Source: Oscillospiraceae bacterium
GTDB lineage: Bacteria > Bacillota > Clostridia > Oscillospirales > Oscillospiraceae
Assembly: GCA_020025515.1 (NCBI GenBank)
Contig: JAHHRZ010000001.1
Location: forward strand, 162,474-226,473
Direction: 5' to 3'
Length of the DNA: 64,000 nt
Shown here in pieces: positions 51,242-60,114 of the stretch. Made by a program: the position numbers and the translations under genes. The notes beneath the pieces were generated by a model, which was not told the DNA's origin, made no database searches, and saw only the letters and a list, made by a program, of their open reading frames with translations. Within the stretch, counting starts at the first letter, position 1; each line of letters opens with the position of its first letter.

Positions 51242-52567
51242 TCAATATTGATACTTTTTCCTCTTCCAAAGCAGACAAATGATGGTTGCCACCACAGCCA
51301 GTGCCTCTGCCACCACAATAGACAGCCAAATGCCATCCAGTTTCCAAAGAAGCGGGAGCAGCAGTACGGCGGCAATCTGGAATACCAGGGTGCGCAGAAC
51401 AGAAAGAAGGGCAGAGATGAGACCGTCATTGAGAGCGGTGAAGAAAGAGGAACCGAAAATGGAAAATCCGGAGAAAAGGAAGGAGAAGGAATAGATCAAA
51501 AAGGCCCGCAGGGTAATGTCCAGCAGCGTCTGATCGTAGCCCACATAGAGAATGGAAAGAGGTCTTCCCAGAAGTTCAGCAGCCACGAACATCACAAAGG
51601 AGAATGCGCTCAACATCACAATGCTTTTTCGCAGCAGACCCTTCAGCTCCTGGAAGTTTTGCGCACCAAAGTGATAGCTGATGATAGGGGCGGTGCCGAT
51701 GGAGTAGCCGAAAAAGACCGCCTGGAAAATCAGATTCAGGTACATCAGAACCCCATAGGCCGCAATGCCGTCCTCTCCGGCATATTTTAGAAGCTGGATG
51801 TTATAAAGGATGCCCACAATGGACATAGAGACATTACTGAGCAGCTCCGAAGACCCATTGAGACAGATTTTGAGCAGGGCTTTTCCGTCAAAGGTTGTCT
51901 TGGTCAGGCGCAGCAGACTGGAATTTTTCCGGCCGAAGTAGATCAGCGGGATGATACCGCCAACGCACTGACTCAGGGCAGTGGCGGCGGCAGCGCCTAC
52001 AAGTCCCCAGGAACATCCAACAACAAAGACCGCATCTAAAATGATGTTGGTAAGTCCTGCCGCAATGGTGGCATAGAGACCCAGCTTAGGCTTTTCCGCA
52101 GTGATAAAGAGACATTGAAATTCGTATTGCAGCACATAGGCGGGAGTAGCCAGCAGGTAAATGGTGCCGTAGGTGATACTGTCCTCCAGCAGCTGCCCCG
52201 TTCCACCCAGGGCAACCGCAATGGGGCGGAGAAACACAATGCCAAGGCCCCCGAGGAGCAGTCCTACACCCATGGAAATATAGACCAGAAGGGAAAAAAT
52301 CCGGTTTGCCTTTTCCCGGTTGCCTTCGCCCATGGTTTTGGCAATGAGAGCGCCGCCGCCGGAGCCAAACATAAAGCCGACACAGCCAAGAATCAGCAAA
52401 AAGGGCATAATAAAATTGACCGCCGTAAAAGGCGTCTTTCCCACAAAATTAGAAACAAAGAAGCCATCCACCACAATATAAACAGAGGTGAAGGCCAGCA
52501 TGACCATGGAAGGGAAGGTAAATTGCAGCAGTTTTCTGAAGGTGAAGTGATCGGAAAGCTGAATCAT
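51242..52567 (-). CDS. MATE family efflux transporter
   Basis: 441 residues from ATG 52567 (AGGAGA upstream), 12 membrane helices in two similar halves. MATE features include FTFPSMVMLAFTSVYIVVDGFFVSNFVG in pattern, FGSGGGALIAKTMGEGNREKANR, and YSIGTAPIISYHFGAQN in the second half. It exports drugs or metabolites using an ion gradient. Overlaps the kinase-like gene by 4 nt, and the first gene of this unit is a MarR regulator, so the operon looks like drug-responsive efflux. Confidence 0.93.
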   Translation of the reverse strand: MIQLSDHFTFRKLLQFTFPSMVMLAFTSVYIVVDGFFVSNFVGKTPFTAVNFIMPFLLILGCVGFMFGSGGGALIAKTMGEGNREKANRIFSLLVYISMGVGLLLGGLGIVFLRPIAVALGGTGQLLEDSITYGTIYLLATPAYVLQYEFQCLFITAEKPKLGLYATIAAGLTNIILDAVFVVGCSWGLVGAAAATALSQCVGGIIPLIYFGRKNSSLLRLTKTTFDGKALLKICLNGSSELLSNVSMSIVGILYNIQLLKYAGEDGIAAYGVLMYLNLIFQAVFFGYSIGTAPIISYHFGAQNFQELKGLLRKSIVMLSAFSFVMFVAAELLGRPLSILYVGYDQTLLDITLRAFLIYSFSFLFSGFSIFGSSFFTALNDGLISALLSVLRTLVFQIAAVLLLPLLWKLDGIWLSIVVAEALAVVATIICLLWKRKKYQY

Positions 52568-53187
52568 AATTGATTTCTCCTGAACCAGAGCTGTGCAAAC
52601 TGAGCCACAGCCGGCGTTAATGTTTTTATATCCCAAGTGGTTGTGTTTATAACGAGATCATAGGTGTGGGCCTGACCCCAGGGAGAAGCGGTAAGAAGCT
52701 GCCGGGTTTGAGCCCTGATTTTATCCATGCGGCGAATACGCTTTTCCAATTCTTTTTGGGAAAGATCTTCTGACTCTGAGGCGCGTTCCATGCAGCGTCT
52801 GACCCTGGTCTCCATCTGCGCACAGACAAAGAGATTAAAGGGGTTGTAGTCCTTCAACAGCACGTCTGCATTTCGTCCCACAATCACGCAGTCCTTTCCT
52901 GCCTTGGCGATCTCTTCGATGACCTGCTTTTGTGCCAGAAGCAAATCGGTCTGGATGGAAGAGGGAGGGGGAAAGCCGGTGAAAGAACTGCGGAAATTCA
53001 GCGGGATATTCTGCCAGCCATGATGCTCCAGGGTGTGGGAAACGTAGCGTTCGTCCAGACCTTTGGCAGCTGCAATGGCGGTGATGATTTCCCGGTCATA
53101 GTAGTCGAATCCCAAAGCGTCGGCAAGCCGCTTTCCCAGTTCTCTGCCGCCGCTTCCAAACTCTCGGCTGATGGTGATGATATGCAT
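52564..53187 (-). CDS. Cytidylate kinase-like family protein
   Basis: 207 residues. MHIITISREFGSGGRELGKRLADALGFDYYDREII carries the P-loop (GSGGRELG) of cytidylate-kinase-like proteins; CVIVGRNADVLL and IRRMDKIRAQT with an Arg-rich lid follow. The family has no proven substrate; proteins of this type often pair with membrane transporters. Here it lies between a MarR regulator and a MATE pump, overlapping the latter, so it may modify a nucleoside-type compound or act as an ATPase accessory. Confidence 0.85.
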   Translation of the reverse strand: MHIITISREFGSGGRELGKRLADALGFDYYDREIITAIAAAKGLDERYVSHTLEHHGWQNIPLNFRSSFTGFPPPSSIQTDLLLAQKQVIEEIAKAGKDCVIVGRNADVLLKDYNPFNLFVCAQMETRVRRCMERASESEDLSQKELEKRIRRMDKIRAQTRQLLTASPWGQAHTYDLVINTTTWDIKTLTPAVAQFAQLWFRRNQL

Positions 53188-53203
53188 ACAATTTCGTCCT
53201 TTC

Positions 53204-53641
53204 TCAAAGCTGCGAACCCTTTTCTTTCAGGGAGACCAGAAAGCGTTCCGTCAGTTCGATCAGCATGGCCCGTTCTTCTTTTGACCAGGAAGCGAGAATG
53301 TCATTTTCCAGCCCCATCACGCGCAGGGCGGTGCTGTTTGCCAGAGAGATTCCTTCTTCGGTCAGACAGGCTTTTTTTGCTTTCCCGTCTATGGCCTTCA
53401 GACAGAGAAATCCTTTTTCTTCCAAGGTTCGGATGGCGGAATGCACCGTCTGTTTGCTGAGTCCTGTATAGCGGCAGATGTCATTCAGGGGACAGCAGGC
53501 CCCAAAACAGCAAAAGGTGTAAAGTATTTTAAAAATGCTGTCGGAAATTCCCAGTTTCAGAGAAATTTCGTGATAAGTTCCCTCCAGCTCGCCCAGAATC
53601 TGACTGAGGTGCCGAATATGATGGAAGTGTTGTGTATCCAC
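53204..53641 (-). CDS. MarR family transcriptional regulator
   Basis: 145 residues from GTG 53641, with GAGGAGGGGG upstream on the coding strand; an upstream in-frame start would add 29 non-family residues across the promoter. Winged helix: CPLNDICRYTGLSKQTVHSAIRTLEEKGFL, then a basic wing (KAIDGKAKKACLTEEG) and dimerisation helices. Cys pair (CCFGACC) before the HTH might allow redox sensing. Likely represses its own operon; the promoter lies directly upstream. Confidence 0.9.
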   Translation of the reverse strand: MDTQHFHHIRHLSQILGELEGTYHEISLKLGISDSIFKILYTFCCFGACCPLNDICRYTGLSKQTVHSAIRTLEEKGFLCLKAIDGKAKKACLTEEGISLANSTALRVMGLENDILASWSKEERAMLIELTERFLVSLKEKGSQL

Positions 53642-53684
53642 AGAATGTCCCCCTCCTCTTTTTGTCCGAAATCGTACTATTAAC

Positions 53685-53712
53685 AGTATACCTGAAAATG
53701 CAACAAAGTCAA
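53685..53712 (-). promoter_or_regulatory. Promoter of the MarR-kinase-MATE operon
   Basis: Minus strand TTGACT (53712-53707), 16-nt spacer, TATACT (53690-53685). A symmetric TTAACAGTATACCTG overlaps the -10 and could be the operator. Confidence 0.7.
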
Positions 53713-53796
53713 GGGATCCCACTATCAAATTTTTTACAAAAAACCGTTTCTTTTTTTCTGAATGATGGTATAGTTAAAACAAAAGGAGGGAGTTCT

Positions 53797-54107
53797 GTGA
53801 CAGTAGAGCAGATGACCATGGAGGATTACCGGCAGGCAGAGCAGAAGCACAACCGCGCGGAATTATGCACCTGGCAGAAAAGTTCCGGGCAAAGGGGTGC
53901 TAGGGCTTCATGGTGGGAGCCAGCGGCTGTACCCTATGCAGCCCCTGCGCAATCACAAGGGGAGAGCCGTGCCGCCAGTCGGAAGAGCGGTTTTCGGGGA
54001 TGTCGGCCTATTGTGTGTTCGTCAGGAAGCTGGCAGAACAATGCGGTATGGATTATGACTGGAAGCCGGGACGGCTCCCTATTTTTGGAATGTATATTTT
54101 TGAGTAA
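53797..54107 (+). pseudogene. Remnant of a DUF2284 (Cys-rich metal-binding) protein
   Basis: AAAGGAGGG and GTG 53797 open a frame (TVEQMTMEDYRQAEQ) that soon loses sense, while from about 53900 another frame reads VGASGCTLCSPCAITRGEPC, SGMSAYCVFVRKLAEQCG and ends at 54107. The second part matches the end of DUF2284 proteins, with their clustered Cys; about 80-100 residues of the usual middle are missing and the frame shifts. Decayed by deletion and frameshift. Confidence 0.65.
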
Positions 54108-54127
54108 ACAGGTGGAGGAACACAAAA

Positions 54128-54355
54128 ATGAAGACCTATGAATTGATTATTGAAAAGAACCAGCCAGCCTGCGGCGGCAAAGACCCCAAAGTGTTGCGGT
54201 TTGAAACAGCTGTGACGGAGGATCCCGTGGCCTATGTGCAGATGAGAGAGCCGGATGCAAAGAATCTGGAAGTGGAGGACAATGGACAAGGGACCATCAC
54301 AATTTCCTTTGAGCATGGGGTCCAGCGGGTCAAGTACGAATTTACGGAGGACTGA
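54128..54355 (+). CDS. Small acidic protein of unknown function
   Basis: 75 residues with GGTGGAGG before ATG 54128. Predicted beta-rich: KTYELIIEKNQPACGGKDP, RFETAVTEDPVAYV, EDNGQGTITISFEHGVQRVKYEFTED. No family recognised. It follows the DUF2284 remnant by 20 nt and was probably its operon partner; it looks intact. Confidence 0.6.
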   Translation: MKTYELIIEKNQPACGGKDPKVLRFETAVTEDPVAYVQMREPDAKNLEVEDNGQGTITISFEHGVQRVKYEFTED

Positions 54356-54438
54356 GATAAAGTAAGCGATGCCCAGCAGCTCCCGTGGGGCAGTGGCGTA
54401 CCTGGCAAAAACAGCCTCAAAATGGATGTTGCATAGAA

Positions 54439-54476
54439 AAAGGCCCTCAATGATGCAGCCATCATTGAGGGCCTTT
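54439..54476. terminator. Bidirectional terminator between small protein and ECF operon
   Basis: AAAGGCCCTCAATGATG/CATCATTGAGGGCCTTT, 17-bp perfect stem; T-rich on the minus side. Confidence 0.88.
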
Positions 54477-54511
54477 CAGTCTGCCAGGGGGGGCACAGCA
54501 TGTGAAGGGGC

Positions 54512-55399
54512 TTACAGCAAGGCGGCGTTTCGACTGCGCCGGAAGCTCCATTCTCCGAAAATCTCCACGGCCATGGGAAGGATGCACAGGCACAGATACC
54601 CGGCATAGAAGCCATAGGACAGAGCGGTAATGGGATTCATAATGAGAGTAGGGGCAAAATAGAAGGTGGTCTGATTCAAAAGGTGCCCCATGACCGTTAC
54701 GGTGATACAGGCAAAAATGGCAATGACAAAGCTGCGGTCCCGATGGTCAAACCGATAGATGGAGAAGGCGGTTCTGCCCCTGAGACCATGGCCACGGCTT
54801 CTCATGGAATCTGAAATCGTGGACATGGACTCTAAAAGCCAGGTGATGGTCATGGAGAACAGCCTGATCCAATTTCGGATTCGTTGCAGGAGATTGCCCT
54901 GCCGGGTCCCCCGGCCAATGGCCTGCCTGGCGGTGCTGAGCTTTTTCCATTGCAGCTTGCACCGGGGCACCATTCGCAGAAGGATGGACAGGAACAAAGA
55001 CAGGATAGGGCTGACGGTACCGAAGAGATAGACCACCTTGTCCGCTGTGAAAATGGTAAACATACAGCTCAGCCACATACAGATGGTGATAACCCGGAAC
55101 CCCAGAAACAGGCCATAGACAAAGGATTCCACCGTCAGATTGTTTCCGATGAAGTTATGCCCGAGAACGGTGAGCCCAAAGTGGTGATAGCTGGCATAGT
55201 AGAGGGCGAAGACCACCACAAGGGGGATGAGGGACAGGTTGAAGATCAGTGCCTTCCAGCCTCTTCGTTTTACGCAGTAGAGAAAAGCACACAGATAAGA
55301 AATTCCCAGGAATATGGGGTGGGGAAACAGAATGGTACCGGTGAGAACAGACACAAAATAGATGAGGTTCATTGCCGGATGGTAAGACTCAAATCCCAC
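54512..55399 (-). CDS. Energy-coupling factor T component (second copy)
   Basis: 295 residues, GTG start at 55399 with GGAGG 9 nt upstream. Opens YHPAMNLIYFVSVL, five to six membrane helices, and the EcfT coupling motif SDSMRSRGHGLRGRTAF (Ala-Arg-Gly type). It connects ATPases to the S component. Last gene of the riboswitch-B operon, overlapping the S component by 11 nt. Two T genes in one operon is unusual. Confidence 0.88.
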   Translation of the reverse strand: MGFESYHPAMNLIYFVSVLTGTILFPHPIFLGISYLCAFLYCVKRRGWKALIFNLSLIPLVVVFALYYASYHHFGLTVLGHNFIGNNLTVESFVYGLFLGFRVITICMWLSCMFTIFTADKVVYLFGTVSPILSLFLSILLRMVPRCKLQWKKLSTARQAIGRGTRQGNLLQRIRNWIRLFSMTITWLLESMSTISDSMRSRGHGLRGRTAFSIYRFDHRDRSFVIAIFACITVTVMGHLLNQTTFYFAPTLIMNPITALSYGFYAGYLCLCILPMAVEIFGEWSFRRSRNAALL

Positions 55400-56111
55400 G
55401 GTTTCCAGCCTCCATCATGCCATATTTGGTCTTGATCCGGTCCAGCTTGTCCAGCAGGGGATTACTGAACAGAAGAAGGGTCAGAAAACATGCAACCCCA
55501 TGGGTCAGATTCACAGGCAGACCGGATATCAGAATACTCCAGACAAAGGGCCAGTTGATGACAGAACCGGTGGTAAAGATGGTGGAAGCGTCCAGCAGGG
55601 GACCAACACCGATCATAATGCAGATAAATCCAAACACCGCCCGGATGATTGCATTGAGCAGAGGATTTTTTGTGAGATTCCGTTTATAAAAAACAAGACC
55701 TGCCAAAAAGCCGCCCATGCCATAGGCCATCATCTGCCAGGGGGTCCAGGGGCCCTGCCCAAAGGCAAAGTTGCTGGCAAAGGCCGCAATGGTCCCTGTG
55801 AGGAAGCCTGCCTGAGCACCGAATGCCATACCGGTAATCATTATGATTGCGGTGATTGGCTTGAAATGGGGGATAAAGGCAAAGGCCATCCGGGACACGG
55901 CGGCAATGGCAGCCATGACGGCAATGGTGACCAGCTCTCTGGCCTGAGGCTTCCGGGACTCAAAGACCAGAAAGAAGGGGATCATGGTTTCGATAATGAT
56001 TAGGGTGCTGGTGAGGTAGTACCACCGACCGGGAAGGGTGGTTCCCAGATACAAGGTGGCGGGAATGAAAAGGACAATGCAGAGAATGGAGAAAATTGTG
56101 GATTTTTTCAT
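55389..56111 (-). CDS. ECF transporter S component, probable corrinoid specificity subunit
   Basis: 240 residues, about seven membrane helices; GGAGG before ATG 56111, overlapping the ATPase gene. Features: VTIAVMAAIAAVSRMAFAFIPHFKPITAIIMI in pattern and FGQGPWTPWQMMAYGMGGFLAGL, a hallmark of one group of S components. Substrate is inferred from the operon: cobalamin riboswitch in front, transcobalamin-like protein as first gene. It is larger than typical riboflavin S components. Confidence 0.82.
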   Translation of the reverse strand: MKKSTIFSILCIVLFIPATLYLGTTLPGRWYYLTSTLIIIETMIPFFLVFESRKPQARELVTIAVMAAIAAVSRMAFAFIPHFKPITAIIMITGMAFGAQAGFLTGTIAAFASNFAFGQGPWTPWQMMAYGMGGFLAGLVFYKRNLTKNPLLNAIIRAVFGFICIMIGVGPLLDASTIFTTGSVINWPFVWSILISGLPVNLTHGVACFLTLLLFSNPLLDKLDRIKTKYGMMEAGNRGI

Positions 56112-57772
56112 GCTCTGGCCTCCATATTTTTCTGGTATAGGCTGACCACATCACCGGCTGTGACGGCGTTGCGGAACACGCACCGGCTCATGCGGTTGGA
56201 AGCGGTGGTATAGAAGCTGTTGGACCCAAAGAAGCGATGGGGGGTGTCGGTGGTGAGAATCTGGCCGTCAAAGAACATGCTGACCAGATCGGCGTACTCG
56301 GCGCAGAATTCCACATCGTGGGACACCATGACAATGGTGATGCCTTCCCCTTGGAGCTTTTTCAGAATCTTTGCAAATTTCTGCTTAAAGAAGCTGTCCA
56401 AACCCTTGGTAGGCTCGTCCAGCAGCAAAAGCTTCGGCTCCGTCAGCAGAACCTTTGCCAAGGCGGCACGCTGCTGTTCGCCGCCGGACAGGTCATAGGG
56501 ATGAGAGTCCAAAAGCTCTGTGATTTCGCAGAGTTCTGCTGCCTGAGCTGCCTTTTTTTCATCTTTGGTCATCTCTTCCAGATCTTCCCGCACGGTTTTT
56601 TTCACAAAGAGGCTCTTGGGGTCCTGAGGAAGCATGGACAGGCAGTTTTGAAACAGTTCCCCGGATTTGTACTTCCCCAGAGGCTTTCCGAAAATCTCTA
56701 CCTTGCCCCGGTAAGGCTTACAGATGCCGCATACGGCCTTCAGCGTGGTGGACTTACCGGCACCGTTTCCACCCACGATGGCGAAGAGCTGACCGGCGGG
56801 GACCTCGAAGCTGACCCCCTGCAAAACATCGGGGGTATCTTTTTCATAGCGGAACCACGCCTCTTTCAGCCGAAGGGCAGGAGCGCCGGTGGGTTCTTTC
56901 ACAGGGGGGATCACAGGCTCCGTCACGGTGGGCGCCTTGGCTTCAAAGGTGCTTGTGAGCCAGCTGCGCCCTTCCCGAACGGTGAGGGGACACTGGCCGC
57001 TGGCATTGGACTGATAGAAAATCCGCACAGGAGCAGGCAGGGCGGCGAACATTTCGCTGTTCTGTCTGTACAGAAGGGCGCCTACCTGACGGGGGGTATC
57101 GTTGGCCACCATCTTGCCGTGCTCCATGACAACAACCTTGTCAGCAGCATGATAGATGTCCTCCAGACGATGCTCCGTAATAATAATGGTAGTGCCAAGC
57201 TCCAGATTGATTTTTCGGACAGTGTTCAGAAAATCAGAGGCGGCAATAGGGTCCAGCTGACTGGTGGGTTCGTCCAGAATCAGGACCTCAGGCTGCATGG
57301 CCATAATGGAGGCCAGATTCAGAAGTTGCTTCTGCCCACCGGAGAGCTCTGCCACATCTCTGTGGAACCAGCCCTGAATGCCGAAGTAGCTGGCCATCTC
57401 TGCCACACGAAGGCGCATGGTTTTCTGGTCACAGCCCAGGCTTTCCAGACCGAAGGCCAGTTCGTGCCAGACCTTGTCGGTGACGATTTGATCGTCGGGA
57501 TTCTGCATGACGAAACCGATTTTAGAGGACTGGTCCCGCTGACTGACCTCACAAAGAGGGGTTCCGCCGAACAGAATCTCCCCGGAACGAACGCCGTGGG
57601 GGGTGAGGACCGTTTTTAAGTGCCGCAAAAGAGTGGTTTTTCCGCTGCCGCTTTTACCGCAGACCACCACATAGGACCCCTTCTCAATGGTAAGAGAAAC
57701 ATCCTGCAATGAGTTTTTTTGATTGGAAGAGGCGTAGGAAAAGGTTAAATGTTTGATCTCAAAATGTGCCAT
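56108..57772 (-). CDS. ECF transporter ATPase, fused A1-A2
   Basis: 554 residues, two ABC domains. First: Walker A CGKSGSGKTT (Lys45), LSGGQKQL, Walker B VLILDEPTSQLD. Second, from about 305: GGNGAGKSTT, LSGGEQQRAAL, LLLLDEPTKGLD. In many organisms these are separate EcfA1 and EcfA2; here they form one chain. Overlaps the upstream T gene by 28 nt. Powers import through the T and S components. Confidence 0.93.
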   Translation of the reverse strand: MAHFEIKHLTFSYASSNQKNSLQDVSLTIEKGSYVVVCGKSGSGKTTLLRHLKTVLTPHGVRSGEILFGGTPLCEVSQRDQSSKIGFVMQNPDDQIVTDKVWHELAFGLESLGCDQKTMRLRVAEMASYFGIQGWFHRDVAELSGGQKQLLNLASIMAMQPEVLILDEPTSQLDPIAASDFLNTVRKINLELGTTIIITEHRLEDIYHAADKVVVMEHGKMVANDTPRQVGALLYRQNSEMFAALPAPVRIFYQSNASGQCPLTVREGRSWLTSTFEAKAPTVTEPVIPPVKEPTGAPALRLKEAWFRYEKDTPDVLQGVSFEVPAGQLFAIVGGNGAGKSTTLKAVCGICKPYRGKVEIFGKPLGKYKSGELFQNCLSMLPQDPKSLFVKKTVREDLEEMTKDEKKAAQAAELCEITELLDSHPYDLSGGEQQRAALAKVLLTEPKLLLLDEPTKGLDSFFKQKFAKILKKLQGEGITIVMVSHDVEFCAEYADLVSMFFDGQILTTDTPHRFFGSNSFYTTASNRMSRCVFRNAVTAGDVVSLYQKNMEARA

Positions 57773-58617
57773 GTAATGGCCTCCTTGATTTGTAATGCGG
57801 TGGGAATCAGAAGCAAAATGCAGTAGGCAAAGAACCCCCAGGAGATGTGAGAAATTTCAAGTTCGGGGGTAAAGGTGGCAGAGGTCCCACCTGCAAAAAT
57901 GACGCAGGCGGAAAGCGCCACAATCAAAACAAGCAACACCCAGTCTGCCGTGGTCATGGTATAGAGCTGAAAGCTGCTGCGTTTGGCCGTGCCGTAACCG
58001 CGGGCTCGCATGGAGTCGGCAGTGACGACGCTGCCTTCCAAGGCCCAGTCTGTGAGGGCAGAAAGAATGGTCATGCCGTCGCTGACCTTTTCTTTTCTGG
58101 TATTTTGATCATTTGCGCCCTTTCCAATGCAGTTTCTGGCACCTATGATCTGCTTTGTTTTGCGCATAAAATTGGGAATCAGCCGAAGGACCATCACAAG
58201 CAGCAAGGACAGGCTGGGAATCAGGTTTCCAAACAGGCTGGTGAACTTATCGCTGGTCAGCACCTCGTTGTAACAGCCGAACCACAGCATCATCACCAGA
58301 AACATCCCTGCGATAATCATACCGTAAAACAGGGCTTCCAGCGTGTAGGGCCTGCCGAACAGGGTAAAGAGCACATGGGCGCCTCTGGTATTGAACAAAG
58401 GGTTGATGCAGGTGAGAACCACCGCCACAGGGAGCATCCCCAGAAGCGTCTTCAGCCCCTTGGACCTTTTTAGCAGGACATAGTACAAGGCGGCTCCCAG
58501 ACACCCGGCAAGCATATAGGCCGGGTGCTGGATCACCACCCCAAAGGCGATGGCACACAGGAAAAACAGAAAGTTTACAACGGGGTGATAGCGAGAAAAT
58601 GCATCTTGTTTCCGCAT
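57745..58617 (-). CDS. Energy-coupling factor T component (first copy)
   Basis: 290 residues beginning RKQDAFSRYHPVVNFLFFLCAI; five to six helices and the EcfT motif TADSMRARGYGTAKRSSF. Lies 3 nt after the transcobalamin-like gene. No signal of decay, so both T components may be used, perhaps as a heteromeric scaffold. Confidence 0.9.
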   Translation of the reverse strand: MRKQDAFSRYHPVVNFLFFLCAIAFGVVIQHPAYMLAGCLGAALYYVLLKRSKGLKTLLGMLPVAVVLTCINPLFNTRGAHVLFTLFGRPYTLEALFYGMIIAGMFLVMMLWFGCYNEVLTSDKFTSLFGNLIPSLSLLLVMVLRLIPNFMRKTKQIIGARNCIGKGANDQNTRKEKVSDGMTILSALTDWALEGSVVTADSMRARGYGTAKRSSFQLYTMTTADWVLLVLIVALSACVIFAGGTSATFTPELEISHISWGFFAYCILLLIPTALQIKEAITWHILRSNI

Positions 58618-58620
58618 ACG

Positions 58621-59991
58621 TTACCACACACCGCCGCCCACATCAGCGCCCAGACCATTACAGGTGTAGCACCAGACGATGGAATCTCCGTCCTCAAGGG
58701 TGTAGCTGGAGCAACCATAGTTGGGGAACCAACCGTTTACCTTATACATCCAGCCGGATTCGCTGCCGCAGTCAAACTCATACAGATTGTTGATGCCTTC
58801 AATGTAATAGCTGTTGTACATAGGCGTCCAGCTGTATTCCAGCTGAATACCATAGTCGCTGCAAACTCTGTTCAGCACTTCAAATACGGTTTCGCCTTCG
58901 GTAAAGGAGGCATCCACCGTGTAGAGAATTACGCCGTCGCTGGGAACATAGGGAGCCTTGGCAGGGTCCAGATTGTCCCAGTTGTCCAAAATGGTATCAC
59001 AGCGAATGGTAATGGTGCAGCTCAGAGAGGAATCGGTGGGAGCGGGCTCCGTGGGGGCAGGCTCCGTAGGGGCAGGTTCCGTGGGCTTTGACGCAGACTC
59101 TGTAGGCTTGGAGGTGGAAGCGGGCTTGGTTGATGCGGGTTCCGTAGGCTTGGACTCTGTGGGCTTAGGCTCAGTGGCCTCCGGGGTGGTTGCGTTGGGC
59201 TCTTTGGGCTCTGTTGCGGCGGTGGTTTCTGCTGCCTTGGGGTCAGTCGCCTTTGTAACAGGGGTGGTTTCGCCGGGCTTTGTGGGAGTAGTGGCAGAGG
59301 ATTTATGAGCCGCATCGGCCTGCGCTTTTTTCTCGGCCTGACGGTCGGCAAGCACCTTGTCCAGCTCCTTGGTGGTGAAGCAGACAGGCTTGTTTTTGTT
59401 GATTTGCCGCAGCTGCTGAATGGTAAAATCATTCAAAGAGGAGATAGACAGGGGAGTTGCGCTGGGGTCCTGACCCAGCCAGTTCAAAACCTGACCGGCT
59501 TCGGTCTCGTTTACGGTTCCGGAAAAGATGCTGACACTCTGTGCCCCTTTTCGGACACTCAGACAGACCACGGTGTTTTCAAGAAGGACATCGTTGCCTT
59601 CAAAGGACAGCGTTACGGGATCTGTGGCATCGGCAAAAATTTCACCGGTGGAAACGGTGGCTGAAAAATTTTCCAGAGAGGGGTCTTTGACTTCCACCTG
59701 AGCTTCGGATGCCAGGGTCAGCTGGCTGTTGTTGACGGAAATCACCGCAGTCGCGCCGCTGCCGCAGGTGATTTTGTCTCCCTGGCGCAGGGAGGTGTCA
59801 GTATCTACTTGATAGGCAACGCCGTTTCGCTCCATGGTGATAATGCCGCGGATGTCAGTCAAAAGGGCAGCGGAGCTGTCATCCTTGTCGAACCATCCTT
59901 GCAGGTGACCGGTGACCAATATTCCGGCACCGAAAATCAGAATGATTACGGCAACCATGATGTAGTTGGCTAGTTTTTGTTTTTTCTTCAT
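58621..59991 (-). CDS. Membrane-anchored transcobalamin-like (DUF4430) protein with FecR-like domain
   Basis: 456 residues from ATG 59991 (GGAGG 7 nt upstream); longer in-frame starts would read back through the terminator. One membrane helix (about 10-30), then a FecR-like beta domain (GVAYQVDTDTSLRQGDKITCGSGATAVISVN in pattern), a helical part, a Thr/Pro/Glu spacer (about 235-325, with repeated PTEPA units) and a C-terminal transcobalamin-like domain: FEVLNRVCSDYGIQLEY, FDCGSESGWMYKVNG, YTLEDGDSIVWCYT. That fold forms the beta domain of intrinsic factor and transcobalamin, which covers bound cobalamin. As first gene of an ECF operon behind riboswitch B, it is the likely corrinoid-capturing partner. 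Direct binding is not shown. Confidence 0.85.
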   Translation of the reverse strand: MKKKQKLANYIMVAVIILIFGAGILVTGHLQGWFDKDDSSAALLTDIRGIITMERNGVAYQVDTDTSLRQGDKITCGSGATAVISVNNSQLTLASEAQVEVKDPSLENFSATVSTGEIFADATDPVTLSFEGNDVLLENTVVCLSVRKGAQSVSIFSGTVNETEAGQVLNWLGQDPSATPLSISSLNDFTIQQLRQINKNKPVCFTTKELDKVLADRQAEKKAQADAAHKSSATTPTKPGETTPVTKATDPKAAETTAATEPKEPNATTPEATEPKPTESKPTEPASTKPASTSKPTESASKPTEPAPTEPAPTEPAPTDSSLSCTITIRCDTILDNWDNLDPAKAPYVPSDGVILYTVDASFTEGETVFEVLNRVCSDYGIQLEYSWTPMYNSYYIEGINNLYEFDCGSESGWMYKVNGWFPNYGCSSYTLEDGDSIVWCYTCNGLGADVGGGVW

Positions 59992-60012
59992 AATATAACC
60001 TCCATAAACAAG

Positions 60013-60040
60013 AAAAAAGTCCCCGCCTTTGGGGACTTTT
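60013..60040 (-). terminator. Expression-platform terminator of riboswitch B
   Basis: Minus strand AAAAGTCCCC/GGGGACTTTTTT with a 6-nt loop, 22 nt before the start at 59991. Confidence 0.9.
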
Positions 60041-60114
60041 GCGCAAAAATTGTCTGTTTCTGAAGCAGACAAAGGTGGACCTCATAGACCTCCCCAAGAG
60101 CCTATTGAGCTCAG

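Noticed and set aside
56237..57619. Plus-strand frame opposite the fused ECF ATPase
   Set aside because: Shadow of the ATPase coding strand.
59028..59100. Short tandem repeats considered as CRISPR or VNTR
   Set aside because: They encode PTEPA units of a Pro/Thr spacer inside a reading frame; no spacers of CRISPR type.
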